Shown here one piece after another: positions 6,153 through 11,115 of a stretch of DNA of 11,115 nt. The notes below the pieces were generated by a model. That model was given only the letters and a program-made list of their open reading frames with translations. It ran no database searches and was not told the origin of the DNA. Location of the stretch: assembly GCA_017620115.1 (NCBI GenBank), contig JAFZRB010000164.1, forward strand, positions 1-11,115, read 5' to 3'. Positions within the stretch are counted from its first letter, which is position 1; each line of letters opens with the position of its first letter. Made by a program: the position numbers and the translations under genes. This DNA is from Clostridia bacterium (GTDB taxonomy: Bacteria; Bacillota; Clostridia; Christensenellales; Aristaeellaceae).

Positions 6153-7904
6153 CTACCCCTTCTTCCCCCAAACATCGTCATACTGCGCGTGATACAGGTC
6201 GTACGCGTACTCAGGGCGCTGGCCGAGTTCGGCGACGGCCCACATGAGCAGGCCGACGGCGGGCATGTCGTACTCGCCGGAACGGCCGTTGAAGGGGTTG
6301 ACCGGGCCCGCGCCGGTGTGGTACACGCCGCCGGGAATCTGCGGCGTGGAGGGGAAGAACTGGCCGAACACGGCCGGGCACGGCTGGTTGAAGCCCACCG
6401 CCTCGACGGAGCTCATGTCGTACTCGTTGCCGCCGAGGACCGCGTCGAGCTGCGCCTGCGCGACGGGCAGGTATTCGCGCTTCCCGGAAAGGCGCGCGGC
6501 CCGGCGCAGAACCAGCGCGCTCTCCGCCAGCAGAAGCGGCGCGCCGGAGTAGCGCACATAGCATTTCTCCCGTTTGCCCGCGGCGTTTTCGATGCAGCCG
6601 CACTCGGGCGCGTCCCGGAACGAATCGCCGATGAACGCCGGCTTGCGCCCCGGCGCGGGATGGCCGGTGGGCTGCGTCAGGTTGGATTCGCTGGCCAGCA
6701 CGGGCGTCAGCCGCCAGGGATTCTTCAGGCTGAAGCGGGCGCGCATGTCGGCGAAGCGGACGATCGTCTCCACCCAGCGGCCCTTGTCCGCGGCGAGGGG
6801 CAGCGCGTCGCACGCCTCGCACAGCGAGAGGATGCCCGCGCCGGCCCAGCCGTAGCTGCCGCCTGGGCCCAGCAGCCGCAGATCGTCCTCGGCCAGGCGG
6901 AGCGCCCCGGCGACCGGGTTATCGGGGCCTCCCGGCACCTGGCGGCCGCAGAGGCGGTTGGCGGTTTCGACGATTTCCTTCTCCCACGCCTCGCCGCCCT
7001 CCGCGCGCAGCAGCGCCACCGCCGCGCTGAGGCGTCCGCACAGGTCGGCGGTCGAATCCCTGAACGAGGCGTAATAGAAGTTGTCCGCGTCCATGCCGCG
7101 CGGCAGCACGTCCGGGTGGCGGTACGGGGCGTCGCTCCTCTCGGGCCGGTCGATCCAGCGCCACGCGCGCCGGGCGGCGGCCAGCAGGCGGGCGGAAAAG
7201 GCGGCGTCGTCCGCCAGCAGGCGCGCGCCCATCGCGAGGATGACGATCACGTTCCACTGCGCGCTGGCCGGCGCGCCTTCCGCGTAGAACAGGCGGCCGT
7301 CCCAGCCGAGCGGGGCGTTCAGCGTGTTGTACACGCAGCCGTTGGGCTGCACCATGCGCAGGTAGTGGTCGCAGGCCCAGCGGATCTCGTCCTTCACCGC
7401 GCCCTGATCCCAGAGGGGCTTGCGCATCGCCGCCCAGTGCAGCAGCCCGATCACGCCGATCGGCACGCCGCCCAGCGATTTGCGCAGGTCGGCCGACTGA
7501 TGATAGCCGCCGGTCAGGTCGACGCGCTCGCCGGTCTCGCCCACGTATCCGTCCTCCTGGTGGCACAGCCCGGCCCAGCCCAGGGGCGAGCCGCAGCGCT
7601 GCATGGTGAAATACCCCAGCATCAGGCGCTCGGCCATATCGTAAACCCTGTCATAGACCACGAAATTGCGGCTGTACGCCTCGCCCACGACGATCTGGTA
7701 GTCTCCCTCGTCCGTCAGGTCGGAGAAATCGCCCTCCCACACCCCGCCGTCCAGCGGCCGGAGCGTCCCCTCATCGACCGGGGTCAGCCGGGTGTTCAGC
7801 AGGCGCTCGACGCGGAAGCTCTCCGCGGGCGGGTTTTTGATCAGGAACCGCTTGGGCGCGAGGCAGGGGAAGCCGACGTGATTGAGCAGAATGGAACTGA
7901 CCAT
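6153..7904 (-). CDS. Glycoside hydrolase family 9-like protein, predicted cytoplasmic
   Basis: 583 residues. Residues 1-90 resemble the Ig-like CelD_N domain that precedes GH9 domains (ILLNHVGFPCLAPKRFLI; WEGDFSDLTDEGDYQIVV). The (alpha/alpha)6 barrel follows, with QRCG (102-105), CHQEDG and DLTGGYHQSADLRK (129-142), which aligns with the family motif GGWHDAGDYGK. Asp139 matches the general base, but the helper Asp three residues earlier is Gln. Near the C-terminus QLDAVLGGNEYDMS matches the LxYxLGxN block, IPGG the PGG block, and GEYDMPAVG the NEVAIDYNA block, giving Glu544 as likely general acid. No signal peptide is visible, so it probably acts in the cytoplasm on imported oligosaccharides; the sugar is unknown. 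The ATG is 9 nt after AGGAGG. Monocistronic in this window, with no transporter beside it. Confidence 0.8.
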   Translation of the reverse strand: MVSSILLNHVGFPCLAPKRFLIKNPPAESFRVERLLNTRLTPVDEGTLRPLDGGVWEGDFSDLTDEGDYQIVVGEAYSRNFVVYDRVYDMAERLMLGYFTMQRCGSPLGWAGLCHQEDGYVGETGERVDLTGGYHQSADLRKSLGGVPIGVIGLLHWAAMRKPLWDQGAVKDEIRWACDHYLRMVQPNGCVYNTLNAPLGWDGRLFYAEGAPASAQWNVIVILAMGARLLADDAAFSARLLAAARRAWRWIDRPERSDAPYRHPDVLPRGMDADNFYYASFRDSTADLCGRLSAAVALLRAEGGEAWEKEIVETANRLCGRQVPGGPDNPVAGALRLAEDDLRLLGPGGSYGWAGAGILSLCEACDALPLAADKGRWVETIVRFADMRARFSLKNPWRLTPVLASESNLTQPTGHPAPGRKPAFIGDSFRDAPECGCIENAAGKREKCYVRYSGAPLLLAESALVLRRAARLSGKREYLPVAQAQLDAVLGGNEYDMSSVEAVGFNQPCPAVFGQFFPSTPQIPGGVYHTGAGPVNPFNGRSGEYDMPAVGLLMWAVAELGQRPEYAYDLYHAQYDDVWGKKG

Positions 7905-7933
7905 GGTGATTCGCCTCCTGTATCCGTAAGACG

Positions 7934-7951
7934 GCCCGCCGGCCGGCGGGC
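7934..7951. repeat. 18-bp perfect GC palindrome upstream of the GH9 gene
   Basis: GCCCGCCGGCCGGCGGGC is identical to its reverse complement. It sits 30 bases before the GH9 start codon, between the candidate promoter and the ribosome site. It could be a regulator's operator or a leader hairpin; there is no T-run after it on either strand, so it is not a standard terminator. Confidence 0.55.
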
Positions 7952-7996
7952 TCCTCTGTTCGCGGCGCGCTCTTCGCGAAAGCCCCCCGCGCGTTT

Positions 7997-8025
7997 ATCA
8001 TAATATAGCGCGAGCGCGTTTTGAA
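7997..8025 (-). promoter_or_regulatory. Candidate promoter of the GH9 gene
   Basis: On the minus strand TTCAAA (8025-8020) and TATGAT (8002-7997) are separated by 17 nt. The -35 box is weak, and overlapping TATATT/TATTAT boxes just upstream are alternatives with poorer partners. The predicted leader of about 85 nt would contain the 18-bp palindrome. Confidence 0.4.
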
Positions 8026-8071
8026 GGCAGTTTACGTAAAATTAAAATCCGACCGGAAAAGAGGCGGAGCC

Positions 8072-8131
8072 GTCCAACAGCAACGCCCATTCCCTTGAAC
8101 TGAGAACATCGCCTTGAAAGGAGGGCCTTCT
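8072..8131 (+). repeat. Left copy of the sequence flanking the ATPase gene
   Basis: GTCCAACAGCAACG (8072-8085) and, further on, CATCGCCTTGAA plus GCCTTCT (8107-8131). Both blocks recur in the same order after the ATPase gene (9505-9599). Here AAGG/CCTT can pair weakly, but no T-run follows, so this looks like a degenerate, non-terminating copy. Together with the promoter and operator-like repeats below it fills the 390-base gap between the GH9 and ATPase genes, in which I see no gene. Confidence 0.55.
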
Positions 8132-8170
8132 GAGTTTCCGTTGAACAGTCCCGCCGCGATGGAATAATCT

Positions 8171-8251
8171 TACTGAACAATTTGCGGGAAACGGCGCAAA
8201 GTTTTCAGTATAAGTGAATATTTTTCTTGACTTCGGGGAAAGTTTTCAGTA
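8171..8251 (+). repeat. Operator-like TTCAGTA repeats before the ATPase gene
   Basis: A 13-base direct repeat AAAGTTTTCAGTA occurs at 8198-8210 and 8239-8251, 41 bases apart. The inverted core TACTGAA is at 8171-8177. The second copy fills the spacer and touches the -10 box of the ATPase promoter, a position where a bound protein would block RNA polymerase. The ATPase itself carries a winged-helix-like segment, so autoregulation is possible but unproven. Confidence 0.5.
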
Positions 8252-8255
8252 GAAT
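8227..8255 (+). promoter_or_regulatory. Sigma-A-type promoter of the ATPase gene
   Basis: TTGACT (8227-8232), 17-nt spacer, TAGAAT (8250-8255). The predicted start near 8262 gives a short leader of about 33 nt with AAGGAGG at 8281-8287, 7 nt before the ATG. Confidence 0.75.
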
Positions 8256-8294
8256 TTCATTGCGGCCGGATCAGGCGCGGAAGGAGGCGGCGAC

Positions 8295-9485
8295 ATGATC
8301 GCCAGGAACCACTATATCGACCCCATCCGTCCCTTCTTTGAGAGCGATCTCATCAAGGTCATTACGGGAATCAGGCGGTGCGGAAAATCTGTCATACTCT
8401 CTCAGATTGCGGGCGAATTTCAGGCGCAGGGGAAGCCGGTGCTCAGCGTCAACTTTGAAAAGCTGGAGTATTCCTCCGAAATCACCGACGCGCAAAAGCT
8501 GGAGGCATACGTCCGGGAGAGAATCCCCCAAACGGAGAAACTGTATGTCTTTCTCGACGAAGTGCAGCTCGTGAAGGACTGGCATATCGCCTGCCGGTCG
8601 CTCCGCCTGGAGAACGTTTCCCTGTTCATCACGGGCAGCAATTCGAAACTGTTGTCCAGGGAATTCACGAAGGAGCTCAGCGGCCGCTACGTGGCTTTCT
8701 GCGTAAGACCGTTTGTTTTCAGGGAAATACAGGAGTACGTGGAGCAGCTGGGGAAGACGTACTCGGTCTCCGAATACCTGGTCTACGGCGGCTTCCCCAA
8801 GATATTCGAGCTGCCCGACAAAGACGCGGTCATGCTCTATCTGAACGACCTGAACCAGACCATCGTCGTCAACGACATCATGAGCCGCTACAGGATCCGG
8901 AAAGAGGAGCTCTTCCGGCGCCTGGTGAATTACGTGCTGGTATCCAACGCCAGGGTGTTCAGCGCGAATTCCGTTCAGCACTACCTGTCCTCGGAGAAGC
9001 TCCCCTGCTCCGTCAACACCGTCATGAAATACCTGTCCTTCCTGGAAGAGGCGTATGTCATCCGGAAGGTGCCGCAGTACTCCACGCGCGCCAGGAGGGA
9101 GCTGGCGTTTTTCGCGAAGATCTACGACGAGGACGTGGCTTTTAATTCCATCCGCCAGAAAAACGGGCGATTCGACCTGACCCACAACCTCGAAAACATC
9201 GTGTACAACGAACTTGTCTATATGGGCTATGAGGTCGCCGTATTCACAAAAGACAACCAGGAAATCGATTTCCTCGCCCGGAAGAACGGAAAGGAATACC
9301 TCGTTCAGGTCGCGTATTCCGTCGCGGAAGAAAAAGCGTACGACCGCGAGTTCGCGCTGTTCAACGCGCTGGACCAGTCCCGGAAGAAAATCCTCATTAC
9401 GAACGACGATATCGACTTTTCGACCAGCACGGTGGAACACATTCCCCTCCGCAGGTTCCTGGAGATGGACGATCTGGACGGATGA
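8295..9485 (+). CDS. AAA_14 / DUF4143 family ATP-binding protein
   Basis: 396 residues. Walker A GIRRCGKS (25-32), Walker B LYVFLDEVQ (83-91, Asp88/Glu89) and sensor-1-like FITGSNSKLLS (111-121) mark the AAA_14 ATPase core. Residues about 205-260 look like a winged helix (SANSVQHYLSSEKLPCSVNT). The C-terminal DUF4143 part (about 280-396) has NLENIVYNEL, EIDFLARK (323-330) and YLVQVAYSV (336-343), an arrangement like the E...D...Q-V-x core of PD-(D/E)xK nuclease-like folds. These proteins are abundant, often multicopy, and of unsettled function; DNA-related, stress or mobile-element roles have been suggested. The start is fixed by AAGGAGG 7 nt upstream. The gene stands alone with its own promoter and terminator, flanked by related sequences, and by eye is less GC-rich than serC/serA, consistent with acquisition by transfer. 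Confidence 0.9.
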   Translation: MIARNHYIDPIRPFFESDLIKVITGIRRCGKSVILSQIAGEFQAQGKPVLSVNFEKLEYSSEITDAQKLEAYVRERIPQTEKLYVFLDEVQLVKDWHIACRSLRLENVSLFITGSNSKLLSREFTKELSGRYVAFCVRPFVFREIQEYVEQLGKTYSVSEYLVYGGFPKIFELPDKDAVMLYLNDLNQTIVVNDIMSRYRIRKEELFRRLVNYVLVSNARVFSANSVQHYLSSEKLPCSVNTVMKYLSFLEEAYVIRKVPQYSTRARRELAFFAKIYDEDVAFNSIRQKNGRFDLTHNLENIVYNELVYMGYEVAVFTKDNQEIDFLARKNGKEYLVQVAYSVAEEKAYDREFALFNALDQSRKKILITNDDIDFSTSTVEHIPLRRFLEMDDLDG

Positions 9486-9504
9486 GCCTGGGGTCTGCGG
9501 AGTT

Positions 9505-9599
9505 GTCCAATGGCAACGCGGGCAAAACCATATACGGGAAGGCTGTCATTGTCGGGCCATGTCATCAGCTGACGGCATCGCCTTGAAGGGGAGCCTTCT
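9505..9599 (+). repeat. Right copy of the sequence flanking the ATPase gene
   Basis: GTCCAATGGCAACG (9505-9518; 12 of 14 identical to 8072-8085) and CATCGCCTTGAA...GCCTTCT (9576-9599). The two blocks are farther apart here than in the left copy. The second block contains a working-looking terminator. The pair may mark the borders of a cassette, or be two copies of a common intergenic terminator-type repeat of this genome. Confidence 0.55.
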
Positions 9600-9604
9600 T
9601 TTTT
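9585..9604 (+). terminator. Intrinsic terminator after the ATPase gene
   Basis: GAAGG (9585-9589), loop GGAG, CCTTC (9594-9598), then T6 (9599-9604). It lies 100 nt after the ATPase stop and before the replication-module genes. The stem is short but the T-run is good. Confidence 0.72.
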
Positions 9605-9697
9605 GCGAATCATGTTAAAATTGTGATAACTGCGTTTCCCCATTTCGCGCCATGATGCTACCATGAAACCAGCAAAAAAACAAAAGGAGGCGCTGTA

Positions 9698-10138
9698 ATG
9701 GCGAAACCGAAGCCTGGGTTCATGCTCTACCACGAAGACGTGGCGGCGCTGCATTTACTGGACGACGCCCAGCTGGGCGCGCTGATCCGCGCGATGGCGG
9801 CCTATTCGGAGACCGGCGAGGCGCGGACGCTCGAAAACGACGTGCTGGAGATGGCTTTCTCGATGATGCGGTATAAACTCGACCACGACCGCGAACGCTA
9901 CGAGACGATCTGCGAAAAGCGCAGCGAAGCGGGACGGCTGGCCCATGCCGGCAAAAGACAGCAAACGCCGGCTAACGCGGCCAACATCAACGTCAACCCC
10001 AACGTCAACCTCAACAGCAACCCCAACATCAACGGCAACATCAACTCCAACATCAGCGGCAGCTCCATGGCTTCGCCCGACCCCCGGATTGTCGCTCTTG
10101 AGGCGCTGAAGGAACGAATCAGGAGGAACGAACAGTGA
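9698..10138 (+). CDS. DUF6291-like protein of a mobile-element replication module
   Basis: 146 residues. Residues 5-82 (KPGFMLYHEDVAALHLLDDA onward; AFSMMRYKLDHDRERYE; CEKRSEAG) match the N-terminal domain, commonly labelled DUF6291, found next to replication genes in clostridial prophages and integrative elements. Its function is not established; the position suggests replication initiation or its control. Residues 96-119 are a striking low-complexity tail in which almost every second residue is Asn, followed by a charged helix ending at 146. The ATG is 7 nt after AAAGGAGG. Its stop overlaps the GTG of the helicase-loader gene as GTGA, so the two are translationally coupled. I found no convincing promoter in 9605-9697. 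Confidence 0.75.
   Translation: MAKPKPGFMLYHEDVAALHLLDDAQLGALIRAMAAYSETGEARTLENDVLEMAFSMMRYKLDHDRERYETICEKRSEAGRLAHAGKRQQTPANAANINVNPNVNLNSNPNINGNINSNISGSSMASPDPRIVALEALKERIRRNEQ
9983..10054 (+). repeat. Asn-every-second-codon tract
   Basis: Across 24 codons nearly every second codon is AAC, alternating with ATC, GTC, CCC, CTC, AGC, GGC or TCC, giving a 6-base AACNNC rhythm. All asparagines use the same codon, which points to expansion by slippage or recombination rather than slow drift. The tract encodes the flexible tail of the DUF6291-like protein. Confidence 0.8.
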
Positions 10139-10683
10139 CGAAAAAAGAGACGATCACGCTCATCCAGACGCTGGTTATCTATTACCCCGCTTCGCGGATC
10201 AAGGCCGACGAGCTGACCGTAAACCTCTATTACGAGGCGCTGAAGGACCTGCCCGGCGAGCTCGTGAGCGCGGCCGTGAAGCGCATGACGGCGACGCTGA
10301 AATTCCCGCCCACCATCGCGGACATCCGGGAGACCGTGGCGAAGGCCGTGGAGGACGCGCGGGGCGTTCCGAGCGCGGGCGAGGCCTGGGCCAGGGTGAA
10401 GCGCGCGATCAGCCGGTACGGCTGGAACAGGCCGGAAGAAGCGCGCGCCTTCCTGGGCGAGGACATCTGGCGCGCCATAAACATGGTGGGCGGCTGGATG
10501 GAAGTCTGCGTGGGCGAGAGCCCGGCGAGCGTGGTCTCCGCGCAGTTCGAACGCCGCTACAACGCCATGCGGGAACAGGAGCGCGAGCTGGTGCAGATCC
10601 CGTCCACGGTGCGCGAGGAGATGGCGCGGCTCGTGGGCCCGCTGACGGAGGGGATGAGGCTGGAGGAGGGAAAGGCGGGATAA
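10135..10683 (+). CDS. Replicative helicase loader/inhibitor-like protein
   Basis: 182 residues from a GTG start set by AGGAGG (10121-10126) 8 nt upstream and by the 4-base GTGA overlap with the gene before it. The N-terminal helical part (TLIQTLVIYYPASRIKADEL, then LYYEALKDLP and FPPTIADIRE) resembles the phage G39P-type helicase loader/inhibitor domain, which binds the DnaB-like helicase and controls its loading at an origin. The remainder (WARVKRAISRYGW, GEDIWRAINMVGGW) is typical of the clostridial prophage versions. No Walker motifs are present, so it is not a DnaC-type ATPase loader. No helicase, DnaC or origin is visible in the window, so this may be a remnant of a module. No terminator follows before the small-RNA promoter 49 nt downstream. 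Confidence 0.78.
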   Translation: MTKKETITLIQTLVIYYPASRIKADELTVNLYYEALKDLPGELVSAAVKRMTATLKFPPTIADIRETVAKAVEDARGVPSAGEAWARVKRAISRYGWNRPEEARAFLGEDIWRAINMVGGWMEVCVGESPASVVSAQFERRYNAMREQERELVQIPSTVREEMARLVGPLTEGMRLEEGKAG

Positions 10684-10731
10684 GCGTCCGCCCCGCAAAT
10701 GGCGAAGAAAGAAAAAAGAGGCGGCAAGCGC

Positions 10732-10760
10732 TTGACACGCCGCCGCCAATGCTGTACAAT
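10732..10760 (+). promoter_or_regulatory. Consensus promoter of the predicted antitoxin RNA
   Basis: Perfect TTGACA (10732-10737), 17-nt spacer, TACAAT (10755-10760); among the best promoters in the window. No open reading frame with a ribosome site follows before the terminator at 10814-10849, so it appears to serve a small RNA. GGCGGC (10720-10725) and GCCGCC (10739-10744) form an inverted repeat around the -35 box. Confidence 0.8.
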
Positions 10761-10766
10761 GGTGTT

Positions 10767-10849
10767 GCAAGGTGGAAACGCCCCGCTGTAGTTTATGGGA
10801 CTACAAACAAAACGCCTCTGAGTAGTTGCAGCTACCCGGAGGCATTTTT
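10767..10849 (+). ncRNA. Predicted antisense antitoxin RNA of a type I toxin-antitoxin pair
   Basis: Start is inferred 7 nt after the -10 box and the end from the T-run, giving about 80 nt. It can fold into two hairpins: TGTAGT/ACTACA (10787-10792 with 10800-10805, loop of 7) and the terminator stem. It runs toward the toxin gene on the other strand and ends 3 bases before the toxin stop codon, so it is complementary to the 3' part of the toxin mRNA, including the terminator stem and its loop. Family knowledge: Fst/RNAII, TxpA/RatA and BsrG/SR4 use 3'-overlapping antisense RNAs to block translation or trigger decay. Its function here is inferred from layout; no base-pairing data are available. 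Confidence 0.65.
10814..10849. terminator. Shared bidirectional terminator of toxin mRNA and antitoxin RNA
   Basis: GCCTCTGaGTAG (10814-10825), loop TTGCAG, CTACcCGGAGGC (10832-10843): an 11-bp stem with one A/C mismatch and one G-T pair. On the plus strand T5 follows (10845-10849); on the minus strand the stem is followed by GTTTTGTTTG. Convergent RNAs ending in one hairpin carry complementary loops, a natural first-contact site. Confidence 0.82.
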
Positions 10850-10851
10850 CA

Positions 10852-10929
10852 TCAACGCTTTAGGGCGTAAACCGCTATTGCGAGACTTGCGATAGAAATC
10901 AGAATCGCGAGAAGCTCGACGTTCGTCAT
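10852..10929 (-). CDS. Tiny hydrophobic toxin, holin-like type I family (25 aa)
   Basis: 25 residues. A short polar N-terminus with one Glu is followed by an uninterrupted hydrophobic helix, core LLAILISIASLAIAVYAL, then a Lys-Arg end. This fits one membrane span and the pattern of the 'putative holin-like toxin' and Fst/TxpA/BsrG peptides, though it is at the short end of their size range. Start: ATG preceded by GGAGGTGA, an almost full-length match to the 16S anti-Shine-Dalgarno sequence, 4 nt away. A stop in frame upstream rules out a longer form. The gene has its own consensus promoter and a ribosome site hidden in a stem. A facing small RNA shares its terminator. Such peptides insert in the membrane and harm it when over-made. 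The combination of signals supports a real gene despite its size; the family assignment is by pattern, not alignment. Confidence 0.8.
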   Translation of the reverse strand: MTNVELLAILISIASLAIAVYALKR

Positions 10930-10937
10930 GCTATCAC

Positions 10938-10963
10938 CTCCCGCCTTTTGTATTCAGCGGGAG
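10938..10963 (-). promoter_or_regulatory. Ribosome-site-sequestering hairpin in the toxin leader
   Basis: In the toxin mRNA, CUCCCGC (from 10963-10957) pairs perfectly over 7 bp with GCGGGAG (from 10944-10938) across a 12-nt loop. The second arm contains the GGAG of the Shine-Dalgarno sequence, so the fresh mRNA should be poorly translated until refolded or processed. Hidden ribosome sites are a known safety device in type I toxin mRNAs. Confidence 0.75.
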
Positions 10964-10991
10964 CGCTTCCGGGCCATTGTCCAGCGCAGTG

Positions 10992-11020
10992 ATTATATCA
11001 TGGCCGGCCGGTTGCGTCAA
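10992..11020 (-). promoter_or_regulatory. Consensus promoter of the toxin gene
   Basis: On the minus strand TTGACG (11020-11015), 17-nt spacer, perfect TATAAT (10997-10992). Transcription should start near 10985, giving a leader of about 55 nt and an mRNA of about 175 nt up to the shared terminator. The -35 box overlaps the stop codon of a frame entering from the right edge. Confidence 0.82.
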
Positions 11021-11115
11021 TCCTCTTCGCCTTCTTCCATTGTGCCTCCGTAAGCCCCATACCGGCCCGCGGCAGCGCGGTCGTGGGATTCCCCCCTGCG
11101 CTTTTTCCCACATGA
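11017..11115 (-). CDS. Possible 3' end of an unrecognised gene entering from the right edge
   Basis: An open frame of 32 codons enters from the right edge and ends in TGA at 11019-11017. Its last residues include HDRAAAGRYGAYGGTMEEGEED, of which the acidic end is typical of genuine C-termini. I do not recognise it. A second minus-strand frame through the same bases is also open, so frame choice is uncertain. If real, its stop codon overlaps the -35 box of the toxin promoter. Confidence 0.33.
   Translation of the reverse strand, partial: SCGKKRRGESHDRAAAGRYGAYGGTMEEGEED

Noticed and set aside
6099..8003. 634-codon plus-strand open frame opposite the GH9 gene
   Set aside because: It has no ribosome site or recognisable domain and the composition of a GC-driven shadow; the minus strand carries clear GH9 motifs and AGGAGG.
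8271..9440. 389-codon minus-strand open frame opposite the ATPase gene
   Set aside because: It lacks a promoter and motifs, and ends inside the ATPase leader; the plus strand has Walker motifs, promoter and terminator.
10751..10985. GCTGTACAATGG (10751-10762) matching the reverse complement of 10974-10985 in 11 of 12 bases
   Set aside because: The first copy is promoter DNA and, if transcribed, would have the same sense as the toxin 5' end, so the two RNAs could not pair there. Probably chance resemblance around a -10 box.
10998..11115. Alternative minus-strand frame ending at 10998 (contains LTEAQWKKAKRID)
   Set aside because: It runs through the toxin promoter up to its -10 box and has no ribosome site before its ATG; the frame ending at 11017 is slightly more plausible, but neither is firm.

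Overview
The window looks like a chromosomal segment of a high-GC member of the Clostridia (Firmicutes). Evidence: strong AGGAGG-type ribosome binding sites, sigma-A promoters with 17-base spacers, a Firmicute-style zinc-ribbon/kinase-like membrane protein, a clostridial-type short SerA with an ACT domain, a DUF6291-like/helicase-loader pair typical of clostridial mobile elements, and a tiny holin-like type I toxin. Species cannot be fixed from the sequence.

Left part, minus strand (1-3511): one promoter drives a HAD phosphatase-thymidylate kinase fusion and, 2 bases after its stop, a long membrane protein that runs off the left edge. The latter joins a zinc ribbon, only the N-lobe of a Ser/Thr kinase (without its catalytic lysine), a transmembrane helix and at least three wall-binding repeats separated by Thr-Pro-Glu-Pro linkers. 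It reads like a dead relative of the wall-sensing kinases.

Middle (3673-6050, plus strand): a clear promoter, serC and serA overlapping by 8 bases, and a strong intrinsic terminator. Together they encode the first two steps of serine synthesis. Convergent with them is a signal-peptide-less glycoside hydrolase family 9-like gene (6153-7904, minus strand).

Right part: an AAA_14/DUF4143 ATPase gene (8295-9485) has its own promoter and repeated TTCAGTA motifs, and is bracketed by two related intergenic sequences, suggesting a transferred cassette. It is followed by a two-gene replication module (9698-10683) of the type found in prophages and integrative elements.

The most interesting locus is at the right end (10732-11020). 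A 25-residue hydrophobic peptide, too small for usual ORF calling, is encoded on the minus strand with a consensus promoter and a Shine-Dalgarno sequence buried in a perfect 7-bp stem. A second consensus promoter faces it on the plus strand and makes a predicted RNA of about 80 nt, and both transcripts converge on one shared terminator hairpin. This is the layout of a type I toxin-antitoxin system (Fst/RNAII, TxpA/RatA, BsrG/SR4 type).
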